Positions 40,962-49,913 of a stretch of 64,000 nucleotides of DNA are shown piece by piece. Position numbers and translations under genes: made by a program. Origin of the DNA: Sphaerotilus natans (GTDB lineage Bacteria > Pseudomonadota > Gammaproteobacteria > Burkholderiales > Burkholderiaceae_C); assembly GCF_900156335.1 (NCBI RefSeq), contig NZ_FTMZ01000007.1, positions 124,001 to 188,000 of the forward strand, read 5' to 3'. The notes under the pieces are model-generated. The model worked only from the letters and a program-made list of their open reading frames with translations. It was not told the origin of the DNA and did no database searches. Position 1 is the first letter of the stretch. Each line of letters starts with the position of its first letter.

Positions 40962-42698
40962 ATGCAGAAGAAACTTCTGAGCCTGCTGGTGTGCGCCGGA
41001 CTTTCGTCCATCGCCCACGCCACCGTGACCGACAAGATGATCGAGAACGACGCCGCGACCCCCGGCGACGTGCTCAGCTGGGGCATCGGCCAGGAAGGCC
41101 AGCGCTATTCCCCGCTGAAGAAGATCAACACCAGCACCGTGTCGAAGCTGGTGCCGGCCTGGTCCTTCTCCTTCGGCGGCGAGAAGCAGCGCGGCCAGCA
41201 GAGCCAGCCGCTGATCCACAACGGCAAGATGTTCGTGACGGGTTCGTACTCGCGCATCTTCGCGCTGGACGCCAAGACCGGCGCCAAGCTGTGGAAGTAC
41301 GAGCATCGCCTGCCCGACGGCATCATGCCCTGCTGCGACGTGATCAACCGCGGCGCCGCGCTCTATGACAACCTGGTCATCTTCGCCACGCTGGACGCCC
41401 AGATCGTCGCGCTGAACCAGGACACCGGCGAAGTCGTCTGGAAGGAAAAGATCGACAACTACGCCGACGGCTACTCGTCGTCGGCCGCCCCGCTGATCGC
41501 CGAAGGCCTGCTGCTGACCGGCGTGTCGGGCGGCGAGTTCGGCATCGTCGGCCGCGTCGAGGCACGCAACCCGAAGACCGGCGAGCTGGTCTGGGTGCGT
41601 CCGACCGTCGAAGGCCACATGGGCTACAAGTTCGACAAGGACGGCAACAAGATCGAGAACGGCATTTCCGGCGAGCGCGGCAAGACCTGGCCGGGCGATC
41701 TGTGGAAGACCGGCGGCGCGGCCACCTGGCTGGGCGGCAGCTACAACAAGAAGACCGGCCTGGCCTACTTCGGCACCGGCAACCCGGCGCCGTGGAACAG
41801 CCACCTGCGCAAGGGCGACAACCTGTACTCGACCTCGACCGTCGCGATCGATGTCAAGACCGGCCAGATCAAGTGGCACTATCAGAGCACCCCGAACGAC
41901 GGCTGGGACTATGACGGCGTCAACGAGTTCGTGACCTTCGACGACGGCGGCCAGGTGCTGGGCGGCAAGGCCGACCGCAACGGCTTCTTCTACGTCAACG
42001 ACGCCAAGACCGGCAAGCTGGTCAACGCCTTCCCCTTCGTCAAGAAGATCACCTGGGCCACTGGCATCGACCTGAAGACCGGCCGCCCGAACTTCGTGCC
42101 GGAGAACCGCCCGGGCGACCCGACCGCCTCGGCCGACGGCAAGAAGGGCGGCTCGGTGTTCACCGCCCCGTCCTTCCTGGGCGGCAAGAACCAGATGCCG
42201 ATGGCGTACTCGCCGGAGACCAAGCTGTTCTACGTGCCGGCCAACGAGTGGGGCATGGAGATCTGGAACGAGCCGATCACCTACAAGAAGGGTGCCGCCT
42301 ACCTGGGCGCCGGCTTCACCATCAAGACGCTGGGCGACGGCCCGATCGGCGCGCTGCGCGCGGTCGATCCGAAGTCCGGCAAGATCGTCTGGGAAGTGCC
42401 CAACAACGCCCCGCTGTGGGGTGGCGTGCTGACCACCGGCGGCAACCTGGTGTTCTGGGGCACGCCGGAAGGCTATCTGCAGGCGGCGGACGCCAAGACC
42501 GGCAAGGTGGTCTGGAAGTTCCAGACCGGCTCGGGCATCGTGGCGCCCCCGGTCACCTGGGAAGACAAGGGCGAGCAGTACATCGCCGTGGCTTCGGGCT
42601 GGGGCGGCGCCGTGCCGCTGTGGGGTGGCGACGTGGCCAAGAAGGTCAGCTTCCTCGAGCAGGGCGGCTCGGTCTGGGTGTTCAAGCTGGTCAAGTGA
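40962..42698 (+). CDS. PQQ-dependent alcohol dehydrogenase, lanthanide-type signature
   Basis: 578 aa from the ATG at 40962 (GGAG upstream); the frame is open earlier but runs through the promoter. Signal peptide ends near AHA/TVTD. An eight-bladed quinoprotein propeller with repeated W-docking motifs ([26 protein letters not shown]). It has the adjacent-cysteine disulfide Cys124-Cys125 that stacks on PQQ. The catalytic region [11 protein letters not shown] has Asp316 with a second Asp two residues on (318), the mark of XoxF/PedH-type lanthanide enzymes. No cytochrome c domain or c-type gene adjacent. Substrate is probably a primary alcohol. Codons suggest high expression. Confidence 0.92.
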   Translation: MQKKLLSLLVCAGLSSIAHATVTDKMIENDAATPGDVLSWGIGQEGQRYSPLKKINTSTVSKLVPAWSFSFGGEKQRGQQSQPLIHNGKMFVTGSYSRIFALDAKTGAKLWKYEHRLPDGIMPCCDVINRGAALYDNLVIFATLDAQIVALNQDTGEVVWKEKIDNYADGYSSSAAPLIAEGLLLTGVSGGEFGIVGRVEARNPKTGELVWVRPTVEGHMGYKFDKDGNKIENGISGERGKTWPGDLWKTGGAATWLGGSYNKKTGLAYFGTGNPAPWNSHLRKGDNLYSTSTVAIDVKTGQIKWHYQSTPNDGWDYDGVNEFVTFDDGGQVLGGKADRNGFFYVNDAKTGKLVNAFPFVKKITWATGIDLKTGRPNFVPENRPGDPTASADGKKGGSVFTAPSFLGGKNQMPMAYSPETKLFYVPANEWGMEIWNEPITYKKGAAYLGAGFTIKTLGDGPIGALRAVDPKSGKIVWEVPNNAPLWGGVLTTGGNLVFWGTPEGYLQAADAKTGKVVWKFQTGSGIVAPPVTWEDKGEQYIAVASGWGGAVPLWGGDVAKKVSFLEQGGSVWVFKLVK

Positions 42699-42699
42699 T

Positions 42700-42731
42700 T
42701 CGATGACTCGATGAGTCGATGATCCGATGAC
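42700..42731 (+). repeat. Four tandem 8-bp repeats
   Basis: TCGATGAC, TCGATGAG, TCGATGAT, CCGATGAC in a row directly after the dehydrogenase stop and before its terminator. Confidence 0.85.
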
Positions 42732-42734
42732 CAG

Positions 42735-42763
42735 GGCCCCGCTTCGGCGGGGCCTTGTCGTTT
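42735..42763 (+). terminator. Terminator of the PQQ dehydrogenase gene
   Basis: GGCCCCGC-TTCG-GCGGGGCC, an 8-bp stem with a stable UUCG loop, followed by the moderate tail TTGTCGTTT. Confidence 0.75.
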
Positions 42764-42869
42764 CCGGACCTCGGACACGGAGCATTACCGTTTTTTCCAC
42801 AACAGGGCGCGATCTGCACAAAGGGCAACACCGAGAATCGGGCACTTCACCCCCGGACTGGCTCGCCTG

Positions 42870-43571
42870 ATGACCCGCCTTCTCTCACCCGCTCGCTGCC
42901 GCGCCCTGGGCGCCTGCCTCGCCACCGCCCTGATTGCCGGCTGCGGCGGCGGACATGACGATGACCGCTTCGACGTGCGCGCCGGCCTGCGCAACCTGAT
43001 GACCCAGCCGCGCGCACTGACGCTGACCGGCGCCAGCGGCACCGTCAGCTACACGCTCACGCTGGCCAACACCCCGCAGCAGGCCGGCGCCTATGCGCGC
43101 ACCGGCGCCGTCGGGGCACGCAGCGAACTCGTCAGCCGGCTGTGGGTCAGCGCCGCGTCGATCGACACGGTCAGCACCTTGATCCATCTGGACAGCGACG
43201 GCCTGGCCTTCGGCTCGACCGATGGCAGCGGCCGCTGCACCGACATCAGCTCGACGCCGACCTCGGCGCTGCCGACCGCCGCGCTGCGCACCCAGAGCGG
43301 CCCGCAGGCCGTGCACGAGGAGTACGACGGCTGCAGCGCCAGCGCCACCCGCCTGGGCCAGGCGGCCTCCAGCTGGCGCCTGGTCGGCGAGGACAATGAC
43401 CGCTGGACGATGCTGTGCGTGCAGTCGGTGCGCATCACCTCGGTCAGCATGGTGGTGGGCGCGCTCACCGAGCACTGCCACGAGATCGCCTCCGACGGCA
43501 CGATCGGCGCCCGCGCCCGCGCCACCGTCACGCTGAGCAGCGGCACCGCGCTGACGATGAAGAACTACTGA
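42870..43571 (+). CDS. Hypothetical lipoprotein
   Basis: 233 aa with a lipoprotein signal peptide: basic start, hydrophobic core and lipobox ALIAGC, followed by a Gly/His/Asp stretch. The rest has no family I recognise. It is rich in Thr/Ser and probably beta-structured, with several cysteines (GRCTDIS, YDGCSAS, LCVQSV, EHCHE) that could form disulfides. Preceded by a terminator, so transcribed separately. Overlaps the convergent lolD gene by 7 bp. Confidence 0.65.
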   Translation: MTRLLSPARCRALGACLATALIAGCGGGHDDDRFDVRAGLRNLMTQPRALTLTGASGTVSYTLTLANTPQQAGAYARTGAVGARSELVSRLWVSAASIDTVSTLIHLDSDGLAFGSTDGSGRCTDISSTPTSALPTAALRTQSGPQAVHEEYDGCSASATRLGQAASSWRLVGEDNDRWTMLCVQSVRITSVSMVVGALTEHCHEIASDGTIGARARATVTLSSGTALTMKNY

Positions 43572-44302
43572 GCGGCCCGCCCTGATCCTGCGGGATCGGC
43601 GATGCGTCCCTTGTCGATGCGCAGCGTGCGGTCGCAGCGCGCGGCCAGCTCCGGATCGTGGGTGACCAGCACAAACGCCGTGCCGCGATCGCGCGCCAGC
43701 GCCAGCATCTGCGCGAACACCGCGGTGGCGGTGTCGCGGTCGAGGTTGCCGGTGGGCTCGTCGGCCAACACGCACGAGGGATCGCTCACCAGCGCGCGTG
43801 CGATCGCCACGCGCTGGCGCTCGCCGCCGGAGAGCTCGCCCGGCCGGTGCTCGACCCGCGCGGCCAGCCCCATGCGTTCGAGCGCCTGCGCGGCGACCCG
43901 GCGCGCCGCCGCCAGCGGCTCGCGGCGCATCAGCAGCGGCATCGCCACGTTGTCGAGCGCGCTGAACTCCGGCAGCAGGTGATGGAACTGGTAGACAAAG
44001 CCCAGGTGGCGGTTGCGCCAGCGGCCCTGCTCGGCCGCGTCCATCGTCGAGAGATCGCGCCCGGCCAGCACGACGCGGCCGCTGCTGGGCGCGTCCAGTC
44101 CGCCCAGCAGATGCAGCAGCGTGCTCTTGCCCGAGCCGGACGAACCAATGATAGCCACCGTCTCGCCGCGGTGGATGCTCAGGTCGACGCCATGCAGCAC
44201 GGTGACGTCGGGGCCGCCGGCGCCGCCCTCGCGGAAGCGCCGCACCAGGCCGGTGGCCTGCAGCACCGGATCGACGGCGCCAGATCGAAGGGCCTCATTC
44301 AT
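43565..44302 (-). CDS. lolD: Lipoprotein-releasing ABC transporter, ATPase LolD
   Basis: 245 aa. Walker [20 protein letters not shown], the LolD-specific [20 protein letters not shown], signature [15 protein letters not shown] and Walker [13 protein letters not shown]. Works with the LolC/E permease encoded just upstream (8-nt overlap) to release lipoproteins from the inner membrane to LolA. Confidence 0.95.
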   Translation of the reverse strand: MNEALRSGAVDPVLQATGLVRRFREGGAGGPDVTVLHGVDLSIHRGETVAIIGSSGSGKSTLLHLLGGLDAPSSGRVVLAGRDLSTMDAAEQGRWRNRHLGFVYQFHHLLPEFSALDNVAMPLLMRREPLAAARRVAAQALERMGLAARVEHRPGELSGGERQRVAIARALVSDPSCVLADEPTGNLDRDTATAVFAQMLALARDRGTAFVLVTHDPELAARCDRTLRIDKGRIADPAGSGRAAQ

Positions 44303-45551
44303 AGCGCAGCGCCTCGGCAGGGTTGACGCGGCTGGCGCGCCAGCTCGGATACAGGGTGGCCACGAAGGCCAGCGCCAGCGAGATCAGCCCGATCGGCACG
44401 ATGTCGGCCGCCTGCGGATCGCTGGGCATGCTCGAGATCAGGTAGATGCTGCCCGGCAGGAAGGAGGCGTTGAACAGGCGCTCCAGCGCCGGCACGATCA
44501 CGTCGACGTTGAAGGCCACCGCCAGTCCCAGCGCCAGGCCGCCCAGCGTGCCGATCACGCCCGAGGTCGCGCCCTGCACCATGAAGATCGCCATGATCGA
44601 GCGCGGGCTCGCACCCAGCGTGCGCAGGATCGCGATGTCGGACTGCTTGTCGGTCACCGTCATCACCAGGGTCGAGACCAGGTTGAAGGCGGCCACTGCC
44701 ACGATCAGCGTCAGGATGATGAACATCATGCGCTTCTCGATCTGCACCGCGTCGTACCAGGCGGCATTGGTGCGGGTCCAGTCGCGCACCAGGAAGGCGG
44801 TGCCGAGCTGGCTGCCCAGGCGCGCCGAGACCTCGCGCGCGGCCTGCTGGTCAGCCAGGCGCAGCTGGATGCCCTGCGGACCGCCGGTGCGGAACAGCCG
44901 CGCCGCATCGTCGATGTGCATCAGCACCAGGCCGCTGTCGTATTCGTAGTGGCCGGCCTCGAAGACGCCCGAGACCGTGACCTGCTTGAGCCGCGGCACC
45001 ACCCCGGCCGGCGTGGTCTGCCCGCCGGGCGTGACCAGCGCGATCGTGTCGCCCGGCGCCACGCCCAGCGAGCGGGCCATCTGCAGGCCGATCAGCACAT
45101 TCCACTGCCCCGGCTGCAGCGTCGCCAGCTCGCCGTCGCGCAGCTTGGCCGCCAGCGGCGTGACGCCCGGCTCGTCGGCGGGCGAGATGCCGCGGATCAT
45201 CGTGCCGCGCATGTCCTCGCCGCGGGCCACCAGCGCCTGCGCGGCGACGAAGGGCGCGGCCGCCTTGACCTGTGGATCCTGCGCGGCGCGCCGGGCCAGC
45301 GCCTGCCAGTCCTCGATCGGCTGGCCGTCGGCAGCGTGGATCTCGACATGCGCGATCACGCCGAGCATGCGGTCGCGCACTTCCTTCTGGAAGCCGTTCA
45401 TCACGCTCAGCACGATGATCAGCGCCGCCACCCCCAGCGAGATGCCCAGCATCGACACGCCCGAGATGAAGGAGATGAAGCCGTTGCGGCGACCGGCGCG
45501 ACCGGCGCGCGTGTAGCGCCAGCCGATGCGGATTTCGTAGGGCCAGTTCAT
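44295..45551 (-). CDS. Lipoprotein-releasing ABC transporter, permease LolC/LolE
   Basis: 418 aa. N-terminal cytoplasmic start [17 protein letters not shown]1 [23 protein letters not shown], a periplasmic domain of about 220 residues, then three C-terminal TM segments ([60 protein letters not shown]). The conserved [16 protein letters not shown] links to the ATPase. Only one permease gene is here, so it may work as a homodimer (LolF-like). Confidence 0.92.
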   Translation of the reverse strand: MNWPYEIRIGWRYTRAGRAGRRNGFISFISGVSMLGISLGVAALIIVLSVMNGFQKEVRDRMLGVIAHVEIHAADGQPIEDWQALARRAAQDPQVKAAAPFVAAQALVARGEDMRGTMIRGISPADEPGVTPLAAKLRDGELATLQPGQWNVLIGLQMARSLGVAPGDTIALVTPGGQTTPAGVVPRLKQVTVSGVFEAGHYEYDSGLVLMHIDDAARLFRTGGPQGIQLRLADQQAAREVSARLGSQLGTAFLVRDWTRTNAAWYDAVQIEKRMMFIILTLIVAVAAFNLVSTLVMTVTDKQSDIAILRTLGASPRSIMAIFMVQGATSGVIGTLGGLALGLAVAFNVDVIVPALERLFNASFLPGSIYLISSMPSDPQAADIVPIGLISLALAFVATLYPSWRASRVNPAEALRYE

Positions 45552-45632
45552 GGGGAGGCGATGCTACCCGAGTCCCCTCCTATCAGCACAATGAAGGATG
45601 CGGCGGTACTACCAGGCACGGACACTGCCCGC

Positions 45633-47186
45633 ATGAAGAAATCCCTTGTTCGCACGCTGGCGGGCGTGGCACTTCTCGGCACGCTGCTGTCAGGATGCAC
45701 TCCGCTGATTCCTCGCCGTCAAGCAGACTACAGCGAGCCCTCGGCTGAGTGTCGCGCGGTCTACGCTCCCTATGCGAATGGAGACTCGCGCAGACCGCCA
45801 GACCTTGGCGCCTCGGCTTGCTGGCAACGCTCCGTGGAGTCCTATCCTGATGCTGGCTACGAGCTCGTATTCACGGAGTTCGACGATCAAGGCTGGACAG
45901 CCAGATCCAACAGCGAGACGGTGGACCGTCTTGAATCGACACTGGAAAGGCTGCGCCAGATCCAGAAGCGAGCAGGAGGTCAAGCCTTGTCCTTGGTCGT
46001 GTATGTACATGGCTGGAGACACGACGCATCAGCCCACGATGCGGATGTCATCGAGTTCAGAAAACTGCTGCATTCACTGGCGCGACAGGAGCGAATGGCA
46101 TCGGAAGGGAAACAGATAGTAGGGCTGTACGTGGGATGGCGCGGACAGTCGATTGACATGCCGCTGATCGATACCGCGCTGACCTTCTGGGATCGCAAGG
46201 CTACGGCAGAACGCGTAGCCACCGGATCAGTCAGGGAACTGTTCAGTCGTCTGGACCAGTGGCGAGATACGCTATCGAACCAAGACTGCACGCCATCAGG
46301 AACTACTCAGTTCGCCACAAAAGACAAGACTCGCTCCACAGGAAACTGCGTACACATGCTCACTCTCGGTCACTCGATGGGTGGCCTGATCGTCCTTCAG
46401 AGCATGTCAGCCAACATGGTGAGGCTCGCTTCCGCAGCGGTAGAAAATCAAGCCTCGCACCAGAGTCCACCCGGAGTAGCCAATCTCTCGCCTTACATGC
46501 CCAGGCAGGGCGATCTGGTAATCGTCGTCAACGCCGCACTGGAAGGCGCCAGACACGAAGCGCTTCATCAAGCCACTCGTCGGCACAACCTTCAATACAG
46601 ACCGGACCAGTTGCCGGTGCTGATCTCCGTCACCAGCGACGCCGACCTGGCTACACGCGTGGCCTTTCCTGCTGCACGAATCCTGAGCACGGTGCTGCAG
46701 CCTACGCCCACACGCAGCCAGTGGCGGGCCACGGTTCTGACTGCGGGGCACGATGATCGATATTTGACCCATGATCTCGTAAAATCATCACCATCTTGCA
46801 CAGAGATGAGTGAAGATGAAGACAAAACACCTTCCACGGAATTGCTTCAAGCGGAAAAGTCGCAGATCACTCGACGAGTTCAGGAAATTCGTGATGGACG
46901 ATCTGCGGCAGATGCTCGGCACTATGGGCAAGAAGAGCACTTTTGCACCGGTCTGACGCTGAAAGCTCGTCCAGAAAATTGGTCTCCTGCTGGCAATCCA
47001 GTCTGGATCGTGCACACCACAAAAGACGTCATCGAGAACCATGGCGACATCTACAACCCGCACTTTCTCAGCTTCGTGCGCACGGTCTATGGCCAGATCA
47101 TCTCCGTACTGAACTCCTCAGGCGGACGGGATGCGGATAATCAGAGGCGTTCCTCGACCCCGCCCCACGCCTCTGATGCACGTTGA
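45633..47186 (+). CDS. Lipoprotein alpha/beta hydrolase, low-GC gene
   Basis: 517 aa from the ATG at 45633. Lipobox LLSGC gives an anchored, probably outer-membrane protein. Alpha/beta-hydrolase features: LSLVVYVHGWRHD (oxyanion strand) and nucleophile GHSMGGLIVLQ, with a late His-containing segment (VWIVHTTKDVIENHGD) that could supply Asp and His. Esterase or lipase activity is inferred. The gene is far poorer in G+C than its neighbours: 26 of 60 bases at 46801-46860. It also uses codons such as aaa, tca and aga, rare elsewhere here. Likely acquired. Its end overlaps the next gene by 11 bp. Confidence 0.75.
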   Translation: MKKSLVRTLAGVALLGTLLSGCTPLIPRRQADYSEPSAECRAVYAPYANGDSRRPPDLGASACWQRSVESYPDAGYELVFTEFDDQGWTARSNSETVDRLESTLERLRQIQKRAGGQALSLVVYVHGWRHDASAHDADVIEFRKLLHSLARQERMASEGKQIVGLYVGWRGQSIDMPLIDTALTFWDRKATAERVATGSVRELFSRLDQWRDTLSNQDCTPSGTTQFATKDKTRSTGNCVHMLTLGHSMGGLIVLQSMSANMVRLASAAVENQASHQSPPGVANLSPYMPRQGDLVIVVNAALEGARHEALHQATRRHNLQYRPDQLPVLISVTSDADLATRVAFPAARILSTVLQPTPTRSQWRATVLTAGHDDRYLTHDLVKSSPSCTEMSEDEDKTPSTELLQAEKSQITRRVQEIRDGRSAADARHYGQEEHFCTGLTLKARPENWSPAGNPVWIVHTTKDVIENHGDIYNPHFLSFVRTVYGQIISVLNSSGGRDADNQRRSSTPPHASDAR

Positions 47187-48156
47187 TCCTGCCCCGCACC
47201 TCCTGATCCCCCACGCCAGCGCCGCCTCCGAGGCCGGCGCCGCCGCGCTGAAGGTGGTGAAGCTGCCGAACCTGGCCGCGCTGCTGGCGCGGCTGCAGCC
47301 TCAGGAGGATGCGTCCGCGCCGCCCGAGGCCGACGAGTACAGCCTGAGCGCGCCGCACGAGCGCGCGCTGGCCGTGCTGCACGGCTGGTCGGGCGAGGAT
47401 GGCCGCCTGCCCTGGGCGGCGGCGGCCGCTGCCGACGACGGCCTGCGCGCCGAGCACGACACCTCGGGCGCGCCCTGGGGGCGGCTGACGCCGGTGCACT
47501 GGCATGTGGGCAGCGATTCGGTGACGCTGGTCGATCCGGCCGCGCTCGAGCTGACCGAGGCCGAGTCGCGCGCGCTGTTCGAGGCGGTGAAACCCTCCTT
47601 CGACGCCGAGGGCTGGACGCTGCTGTGGGGCGCGCCGCTGCGCTGGCATGTGCGCCACGAGGCGCTGGGCGGGCTGGCCTGCGCGTCGCTGGACCGCGCG
47701 ATCGGCCGCAACCTCGACCTGTGGATGAGCGATGCGCCCGAGGCGCGCCGGCTGCGCCGGATGCAGGTCGAGGCCCAGATGATCTGGCACGACCATCCGG
47801 TCAACGACGCGCGCGACGCCTCGCGCCGGCTGGTCGTCAACTCCTTCTGGCTCGACGGCTGTGGCGTCGCGCAGCCGCGCCGGCCGCTGGCCGAGTCGGG
47901 CGTGCAGGTGGACGAGCGGCTGCGCGCGCCGCTGCTGGCCGGCGACTGGGCTGGCTGGGTCGCCGCCTGGCAGGCGCTCGACGCCGGCCCGGTGGCGGCG
48001 CTGCGCGCCCGCGCCGAGGCCGGCGAGCCCGTCCGGCTCACCCTCTGCGGCGAGCGCCAGGCCCGCCACTTCGACCTGAAGCCGCGCGGCTGGCTCTCCC
48101 GGCTGAGGGGCGCGCCGCGCCCGGCCGATGCCTGCGCCCTGCTCGCCACGCTCTGA
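47176..48156 (+). CDS. Conserved hypothetical, phosphoglycerate-mutase-like
   Basis: 326 aa from the ATG at 47176; an in-frame ATG at 47131 would lie deeper in the hydrolase gene. PHLLIPHASAASEAGAAAL at the start, WTLLWGAPLRWHVRHEALGG and MIWHDHPVNDARDASRRLVVNSFWLDGCG in the middle match proteins often annotated as cofactor-independent phosphoglycerate mutase-like regulators in Burkholderiales. I see no catalytic metal motif of that enzyme, so the name is doubtful. It ends 4 bp before recJ and may be cotranscribed. Confidence 0.6.
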   Translation: MHVDPAPHLLIPHASAASEAGAAALKVVKLPNLAALLARLQPQEDASAPPEADEYSLSAPHERALAVLHGWSGEDGRLPWAAAAAADDGLRAEHDTSGAPWGRLTPVHWHVGSDSVTLVDPAALELTEAESRALFEAVKPSFDAEGWTLLWGAPLRWHVRHEALGGLACASLDRAIGRNLDLWMSDAPEARRLRRMQVEAQMIWHDHPVNDARDASRRLVVNSFWLDGCGVAQPRRPLAESGVQVDERLRAPLLAGDWAGWVAAWQALDAGPVAALRARAEAGEPVRLTLCGERQARHFDLKPRGWLSRLRGAPRPADACALLATL

Positions 48157-48160
48157 TCCC

Positions 48161-49897
48161 ATGACCCCGCAACTCGAACTTCGCGATGTTCCGCCCCGCG
48201 CCGCCTGGACGCTTGAACAGGCCGGCGTGCACCCGCTGCTGGCGCGGCTGTTCGCCGCCCGGGGCATTCGCCACGCCGACGAGCTCGACGACGGCCTGAC
48301 CCGGCTGCTGCCGCCCGACACGATGAAGGGCACGCGGGAGGCCGCGACGCTGCTGGCCGACACGATCGATGCCGGCCAGCCCATCGTCGTCGTCGCCGAC
48401 TACGACTACGACTGCGACGGCGCGACCGCCTGCGCGGTGGCGCTGCGCGGCCTGGCGATGCTGGGCGCGCGCCCCGGCACGCTGCACCACGTCGTGCCCG
48501 ACCGCGCGGTGCACGGCTACGGCCTGACACCGCCAATCGTCGATCTGGCGCGCGTCTTCGACCCGGCGCTGCTGGTCACCGTCGACAACGGCATCGCCGG
48601 CCACGCCGGCATCGACCACGCGCACACGCTGGGCATGAAGGTGCTGGTGACCGACCACCACCTGCCGGCGGTGAACGCCGAAGGCCATGTCGACCTGCCC
48701 GCTGCCGACGTCATCGTCGACCCAAGCCAGCCGGGCTGCGCCTTCGAGAGCAAGGCCATCGCCGGTGTGGGCGTGATGTTCTACGTGCTGCTGGCGCTGC
48801 GCGCCGAGCTGCGCCGGCGCGGCCGCTTCGACGCGTCCAGCCAGCCGCGGCTGGACGCGCTGCTCGACCTGGTCGCGCTGGGCACGGTCGCCGACGTGGT
48901 GAAGCTCGATGCCAACAACCGCCGGCTGGTCTCGCAGGGCTTGAGGCGCATCCGCGCCGGGCGGATGCAGCCCGGGGTGGCGGCGCTGTTCGCCGCGGCC
49001 GGACGCGATCCGCAGCGCGCCGGCTCGACCGACTTCGGCTTCGCACTGGGCCCGCGCCTGAACGCGGCCGGGCGGCTGTCGGACATGTCGATCGGCATCG
49101 CCTGCCTGCTGTGCGACGACCCGGCGCAGGCGGCGGAACTCGCGCGCACGCTCGACGCGATCAACCGCGAGCGCCGCGATGTCGAGGCCGGCATGCGCGA
49201 GCAGGCGGCGCTGCTGCTGGAGTCGCTGATGCCCGCCGGCACGCCGCCGCCGGCGATCGTGCTGCACGACGAGGCCTTCCACGAGGGCGTGGTGGGCATC
49301 GTCGCCGGGCGGCTGAAGGAGCGGCTGCACCGGCCGACCTTCGTCTTCGCGCTGGGCGGCGACGGCCTGCTCAAGGGCTCGGGCCGCTCGATTCCCGGCT
49401 TCCACCTGCGCGACGCGCTCGACCGGGTGAGCAAGCTGCACCCGACGCTGCTGCGCCGCTTCGGCGGCCACGCGATGGCCGCGGGCTGCACGATCGCGCC
49501 CGAGGACTTCGACGCCTTCGCGCGCGCGCTGCAGGACATCGCCGGTGCGGAGCTCGACGAGGCCACGCTGCAGCGGCGCCTGGCCACCGACGGGCCGCTG
49601 GAGCTGCGCTGGTTCGACGCCGCCACCGTCTCGCTGCTGGAGGCGCAGGTCTGGGGCCAGGCCTTCGACGCGCCGGTCTTCGTCGACGAGGTCGAGGTGG
49701 TCAAGCAGCGCCTGATCGGCGGCGACAAGCACCTGAAGCTGTCGGTGCGCCACGCCGGCCAGCTGCGCGACGCGGTCTGGTTCCACCACGCCGAGCCGGT
49801 GCCCGAGCGGGTGCGGCTGGCCTACCGGCTCGCGCTCGACACCTGGCAGGGCCAGTCGCGGGTGCAGATGATGGTCGAGGCGGCCGAGCCGCTCTGA
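48161..49897 (+). CDS. recJ: Single-stranded-DNA-specific exonuclease RecJ
   Basis: 578 aa from the ATG at 48161. DHH-family motifs are intact: VVVADYDYDCDGATA (motif I), TVDNGI (II), VTDHHLPA (III, the DHH) and VALGTVADVVKL (IV). The DHHA1 domain has GRLKERLHRPTFVF and GSGRSIPGFHLRDAL, and RRFGGHAMAAG with GGH. The C-terminal OB fold ends the protein. It degrades ssDNA 5' to 3' in RecF-pathway and mismatch repair. Confidence 0.95.
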   Translation: MTPQLELRDVPPRAAWTLEQAGVHPLLARLFAARGIRHADELDDGLTRLLPPDTMKGTREAATLLADTIDAGQPIVVVADYDYDCDGATACAVALRGLAMLGARPGTLHHVVPDRAVHGYGLTPPIVDLARVFDPALLVTVDNGIAGHAGIDHAHTLGMKVLVTDHHLPAVNAEGHVDLPAADVIVDPSQPGCAFESKAIAGVGVMFYVLLALRAELRRRGRFDASSQPRLDALLDLVALGTVADVVKLDANNRRLVSQGLRRIRAGRMQPGVAALFAAAGRDPQRAGSTDFGFALGPRLNAAGRLSDMSIGIACLLCDDPAQAAELARTLDAINRERRDVEAGMREQAALLLESLMPAGTPPPAIVLHDEAFHEGVVGIVAGRLKERLHRPTFVFALGGDGLLKGSGRSIPGFHLRDALDRVSKLHPTLLRRFGGHAMAAGCTIAPEDFDAFARALQDIAGAELDEATLQRRLATDGPLELRWFDAATVSLLEAQVWGQAFDAPVFVDEVEVVKQRLIGGDKHLKLSVRHAGQLRDAVWFHHAEPVPERVRLAYRLALDTWQGQSRVQMMVEAAEPL

Positions 49898-49913
49898 CCC
49901 AGGCCGATCGAGC

